From Acidobacteriota bacterium (GTDB taxonomy: Bacteria > Acidobacteriota > Vicinamibacteria > Vicinamibacterales > UBA2999), in assembly GCA_020851835.1 (NCBI GenBank), contig JADZBZ010000389.1, forward strand, positions 1 through 9,130: a DNA stretch of 9,130 nt. The letters are read 5' to 3'. Both the position numbers and the translations under genes were made by a program. Shown piece after piece: positions 6,648-9,130 of the stretch; within the stretch, counting starts at the first letter, position 1, and every line of letters begins with the position of its first letter. The notes under the pieces are model-generated. The model saw nothing but the letters and a program-made list of their open reading frames with translations. It searched no databases and was not told the origin of the DNA.

Positions 6648-8864
6648 TCAGCGCAGTGCCACGCGAACGCCGGCGCGCACCGCGCGGGGCCAGCCCACGA
6701 GCCGGATCGGCGTGCGGCCGACGTCGTACACCTGGTCGAAGAGGTTCTCCACCGCCAGGAAGCCGACCACGCCCCTCGTGACGGACCGGCTCACCTGCAC
6801 GTCCACGACACCGTAGGCGCCAAGCTTGAACTCGTTGACGTCATCGTCGAACTGCTGGCCGCTGAATCGGACCTGCGCGGCCGCGGTCAGGTAGCGCGGG
6901 TCGGTCCAGGTGATGCCCAGGCCGCCTTGGACAACCGGGACCTGTGGAACCCGATTGTCGGCGATTTCCGGCGTGGCCACCGACCCACGGAAGTGACTGG
7001 AGGTCAAGACGAGCTGCCCGTTCAGGCTGAAGGTCGGAGACACGCGGGCGTCGACTTCCCATTCGACGCCGGCTGCCCGAATCTCGTCCGAGTTGCGGCG
7101 CTCGCGCGTGATAAGCGACGGGGTAATAGAGAGCGTGACGTTGGCAATGGCCCCCTCGAGTCGGTTGTAGAACGTGGTCATCCGTGCCGTGAGGCGCGAC
7201 CACGACCCGAGGACGCCGCCCTCCACTCCGCTGAGCGTTTCGGGATTCAGCAGCGGGTTGGGATTGGTGACCGCATTGCCCACGCGGAAACCGCGGTGCA
7301 GTTCGTTGAGCGTTGGCGGCCGGTTGGCGTAGTAGACAGCGCCCTGGAGCGAGTAGGCGCCTTGCCGCCACGCCACGGCAGCTCTGGGGCTGAAGAAGGT
7401 GACGGACTTGTCGGGCAGGTTCGCATCGGTGGGCTCGGAGCGCCACCAGTCGAGCCGCCCCCCGAGATCCACCGTGACATTGTCGGCCGCGGCGATGCTC
7501 GCCCGTGAGTAGAGGCCAACGGCACGCTCGATGCCTCCGGTGAAAGCCGGTCCGCTGCGCACACCGGTGAACGAGTAGCTCACCGTCGCCAGATCGGAGT
7601 CGGTCCGGTGGTAGTCGCCGCCGGCGAGCAGCGTGACGCGGCCCAGGGCCTGGGTCCACTGACTGCCGGCCGTTAGGAAGGTCGTGTCGGTGGTCTGCTC
7701 GGTGGTCAGGCGCTCACTCGCCCGACTGGCCGCGACGGCCGTGAACGTCTGGTAGTAGTCCTGTGTGGCCCCGGCGGCCTGCGCCTGCCACGCCCCGCCG
7801 CCGACGCTGCCGCTGGCGTTTCCCGAGACCTGGCGCCAGTTGGTGGCGTTGACCTGCTGCGGAGTGCCATTGCCGCGGTCTTCCGAGTAGAGCGCGCCCT
7901 TGATCCAGGCGTTCCAGGCATCGGCCTGGCGACCGGCCGTCACGAACCCGGTCTGGTAGTCGCTGTTGGCACGCGTATCGATCGGGCCGCGTGCTTCGGG
8001 TGCCACCGTGTACGCGCCGTCGGTGGACGTGCCCTCGTAGGCGCCGGAGGCCGCCCAGCCCTCGTGAGCGAACCCGCCGAAGAGCGATCCACGGAAGGTG
8101 TCGAAGGAGCCTCCCTCGAGCGTGGCCCGCGCCCGGGTGCGATTCGGCGCGTAGGTCAGCAGCTGCACCACGCCGCCGAGGGCATCGGCGCCATAGAGAT
8201 CCCCGGTGGCACCGCGCACGACCTCGACGCGGTCCACGGCCGCCTGCGGGATGCGGTTCCAGTACACCCAGCTGCCGAACGGATCGTTGAGCGGCACGCC
8301 ATCGGACAGCACGAGCGTCCGGCTGGCGCCCGAGCCCGATACCCCTCGCAGCGTCACGCCCTGCGTGGTGGGATTCGCCACCCGGGACGAGCTGCGCCGG
8401 AACAGGCTGAAGCCCGGCGTCGAGCGCAGCACATCGTCAATCGAGCCGGCCGCCGAGTTATTGAGCTCGGCCGCGGTCACCACCGTCGAGGGTGCGGCGC
8501 TGGGCAGGCGATCGACACCACGCGTCGCGGTCACGACGACCGAATCGGCGAAGCTGGCGGGACGCAGCACCACGCGCAGGGGGCTGACGATGGCTTCCAC
8601 CACCGTGGGCGCAAATCCCGGAGACGTCACCCGCAGGCTCGTCACCGCGGCGTCGACGGTGAAACTGCCGTCGGGCCCGGCGACGAGCGCCCGCGTCTGT
8701 CCGTCTGCCGTCTGCGCCGCGATGGTGGCGCCCGCAACGGCAAGGCCCGACACGTCCACCACCGTACCGGCGATCGACGCTGGCTGGGCGAAGACCATGG
8801 CCGGAGGAGACGCGAGCACCAGAAGCACACAAGCCGGAATCAGCAGAGGCGCACACCGCAACAT
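6648..8864 (-). CDS. TonB-dependent outer-membrane receptor with N-terminal carboxypeptidase-regulatory-like domain
   Basis: The 738-residue outer-membrane protein takes up a scarce substrate (siderophore, cobalamin, glycan or similar) using energy passed on by TonB-ExbB-ExbD. Residues 1-26 are a Sec signal peptide, probably cut after VFA. Residues about 28-102 form a carboxypeptidase-regulatory-like beta sandwich (SIAGTVVDVSGLAVAGATI and DGSFTV are typical). A TonB-box-like DSVVVTA lies at 107-113. The plug domain (about 120-240) has VLRSTPGFSLF, GVTLRGVSGSGASRTLVLSDGVPLNDPF and VEVVRGATGDLYGADALGGVV. The remainder is the 22-strand barrel, with the late motifs NRPPTLNELHRGFRVGN and NPLLNPETLSGVEGG, and it ends in VENLFDQVYDVGR and RAGVRVALR. 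The last residue is Arg rather than the aromatic common in outer-membrane barrels. The plug recalls BtuB/CirA-type receptors, but the substrate cannot be read from the sequence and no transport partner is adjacent. ATG 8864 starts the signal peptide; no clear Shine-Dalgarno sequence precedes it. Confidence 0.93.
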   Translation of the reverse strand: MLRCAPLLIPACVLLVLASPPAMVFAQPASIAGTVVDVSGLAVAGATIAAQTADGQTRALVAGPDGSFTVDAAVTSLRVTSPGFAPTVVEAIVSPLRVVLRPASFADSVVVTATRGVDRLPSAAPSTVVTAAELNNSAAGSIDDVLRSTPGFSLFRRSSSRVANPTTQGVTLRGVSGSGASRTLVLSDGVPLNDPFGSWVYWNRIPQAAVDRVEVVRGATGDLYGADALGGVVQLLTYAPNRTRARATLEGGSFDTFRGSLFGGFAHEGWAASGAYEGTSTDGAYTVAPEARGPIDTRANSDYQTGFVTAGRQADAWNAWIKGALYSEDRGNGTPQQVNATNWRQVSGNASGSVGGGAWQAQAAGATQDYYQTFTAVAASRASERLTTEQTTDTTFLTAGSQWTQALGRVTLLAGGDYHRTDSDLATVSYSFTGVRSGPAFTGGIERAVGLYSRASIAAADNVTVDLGGRLDWWRSEPTDANLPDKSVTFFSPRAAVAWRQGAYSLQGAVYYANRPPTLNELHRGFRVGNAVTNPNPLLNPETLSGVEGGVLGSWSRLTARMTTFYNRLEGAIANVTLSITPSLITRERRNSDEIRAAGVEWEVDARVSPTFSLNGQLVLTSSHFRGSVATPEIADNRVPQVPVVQGGLGITWTDPRYLTAAAQVRFSGQQFDDDVNEFKLGAYGVVDVQVSRSVTRGVVGFLAVENLFDQVYDVGRTPIRLVGWPRAVRAGVRVALR

Positions 8865-8906
8865 AGGGATTTACTCTACACTATGGGCACGGTTTGCGAT
8901 ATTCCC

Positions 8907-8915
8907 GAGGGAGGG
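8907..8915 (+). promoter_or_regulatory. Strong Shine-Dalgarno sequence GAGGGAGGG
   Basis: This purine run lies six bases before GTG 8922, an ideal spacing, and is the clearest ribosome binding site in the window. It is 29 bases before GTG 8945 of the LOG-family gene, too far to serve that start directly. It therefore points to initiation at the micro-ORF. Confidence 0.55.
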
Positions 8916-8921
8916 AACGCC

Positions 8922-8948
8922 GTGAGTCGTGCCCAAGAACCGCTGTGA
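8922..8948 (+). CDS. Putative 8-residue leader peptide coupled to the LOG-family gene
   Basis: A GTG start with a well-placed GAGGGAGGG opens a reading frame of eight codons (MSRAQEPL) that ends in TGA at 8946-8948. The stop overlaps the GTG of the downstream gene as GTGA, the classical arrangement for translational coupling, in which the ribosome re-initiates after terminating. The peptide has no run of a single amino acid typical of attenuation leaders, so any role is probably in coupling rather than sensing. The same frame happens to be open far upstream opposite the receptor gene, so only the ribosome binding site supports this start. A short ORF like this could be fortuitous. Confidence 0.35.
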   Translation: MSRAQEPL

Positions 8949-9130
8949 GCACCGACCGACAGCCCGACCCTCCGAAGGGGCACCCACCTGTCACACCGCC
9001 CGGCCACAACAATGTGGTCTTTCTCGAAGGCCCGCACTCCCGCCTGCGCGAGTTGCTGCTGTTGCTGCGCGCGGGCCGCGACTTCCTGCGTGGGTTCCGA
9101 ACGCTGCACTTCGTCGGCCCGTGCGTCACC
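8945..9130 (+). CDS. LOG-family / TIGR00730-like protein, N-terminal fragment (3' end outside window)
   Basis: The open frame from GTG 8945 to the window edge gives 62 residues. The first 25 or so are Pro-rich and low in complexity. The rest (SRLRELLLLLRAGRDFLRGF, then RTLHFVGPCVT) matches the helix and first strand that precede the Rossmann fold in the longer LOG-like ("lysine decarboxylase family") proteins, where the text normally goes on into VFGSAR. Characterised relatives are nucleoside 5'-monophosphate phosphoribohydrolases, the cytokinin-activating LOG enzymes. The catalytic PGGxGT motif lies beyond the window, so activity cannot be judged. The gene is divergent from the TonB-dependent receptor. 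No Shine-Dalgarno sequence precedes GTG 8945 itself; the start overlaps the stop of the small upstream frame. An in-frame TTG at 8894 is a poorer alternative with an implausible Arg-rich N-terminus. Confidence 0.7.
   Translation, partial: MSTDRQPDPPKGHPPVTPPGHNNVVFLEGPHSRLRELLLLLRAGRDFLRGFRTLHFVGPCVT

Noticed and set aside
8064..8948. Two plus-strand open frames (8064-8948 and 8206-8925) opposite the TonB-dependent receptor
   Set aside because: Both are shadows of a receptor gene with clear signal peptide, plug and barrel motifs; their translations are low-complexity Arg/Thr/Ala-rich. Only the last eight codons of the first are kept, as a possible micro-ORF with its own ribosome binding site.
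1..9130. Search for a new multi-gene system, mobile element, CRISPR array or defence island
   Set aside because: All sizeable genes belong to recognisable chromosomal families. There are no transposase, integrase, toxin-antitoxin or repeat-spacer signatures, and no gap between genes exceeds about 135 bases.

Overview
This is a GC-rich chromosomal window with six largely intact protein genes and one gene cut at each end. It contains no rRNA, tRNA, insertion sequence, phage or CRISPR signal. The source looks like a Gram-negative, high-GC soil-type bacterium. The evidence is an outer-membrane TonB-dependent receptor with an N-terminal carboxypeptidase-regulatory-like domain, type IV pilin-like proteins, and the long (about 980 residue) form of TreY. 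The mix resembles Acidobacteriota, perhaps the Vicinamibacteria, but that placement is inference and was not tested by any search.

Layout. Positions 2-3225 (+) hold the end of a trehalose operon: the C-terminus of treZ, then complete treY, joined by an ATGA stop/start overlap. TreY isomerises the reducing end of a glucan chain to a trehalosyl unit and TreZ releases free trehalose, an osmo- and desiccation protectant. A 132-base convergent gap with a GC-rich hairpin follows. Positions 3358-4446 (-) encode a YcaQ/AlkX-type winged-helix DNA glycosylase with an apparent Q-x-D catalytic motif. Upstream of it on the same strand lie two tandem paralogous prepilins (4553-5146 and 5272-5844). They align without gaps over 171 residues; the downstream copy carries an extra 20-residue Gly/Pro/Arg-rich tail.

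A short region of lower GC content (5845-5936) separates the prepilins from divergent msrA (5937-6578, +), a methionine sulfoxide reductase with a Cys-Phe-Trp-Cys active site. Convergent with msrA is a 738-residue TonB-dependent receptor (6648-8864, -). Beyond its start, an 80-base divergent region holds an 8-codon reading frame with the clearest Shine-Dalgarno sequence in the window. That frame ends in a GTGA overlap with the start of a truncated LOG-family (TIGR00730-like) gene running off the right edge.

Apart from treZ-treY and the prepilin pair, the genes do not form one pathway. They look like ordinary chromosomal housekeeping and surface functions. I found no convincing new multi-gene system. 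The items most worth a second look are the prepilin duplication with its C-terminal extension, the coupled micro-ORF before the LOG gene, the MsrA cysteine arrangement, and the Q-x-D motif in the YcaQ-like protein.
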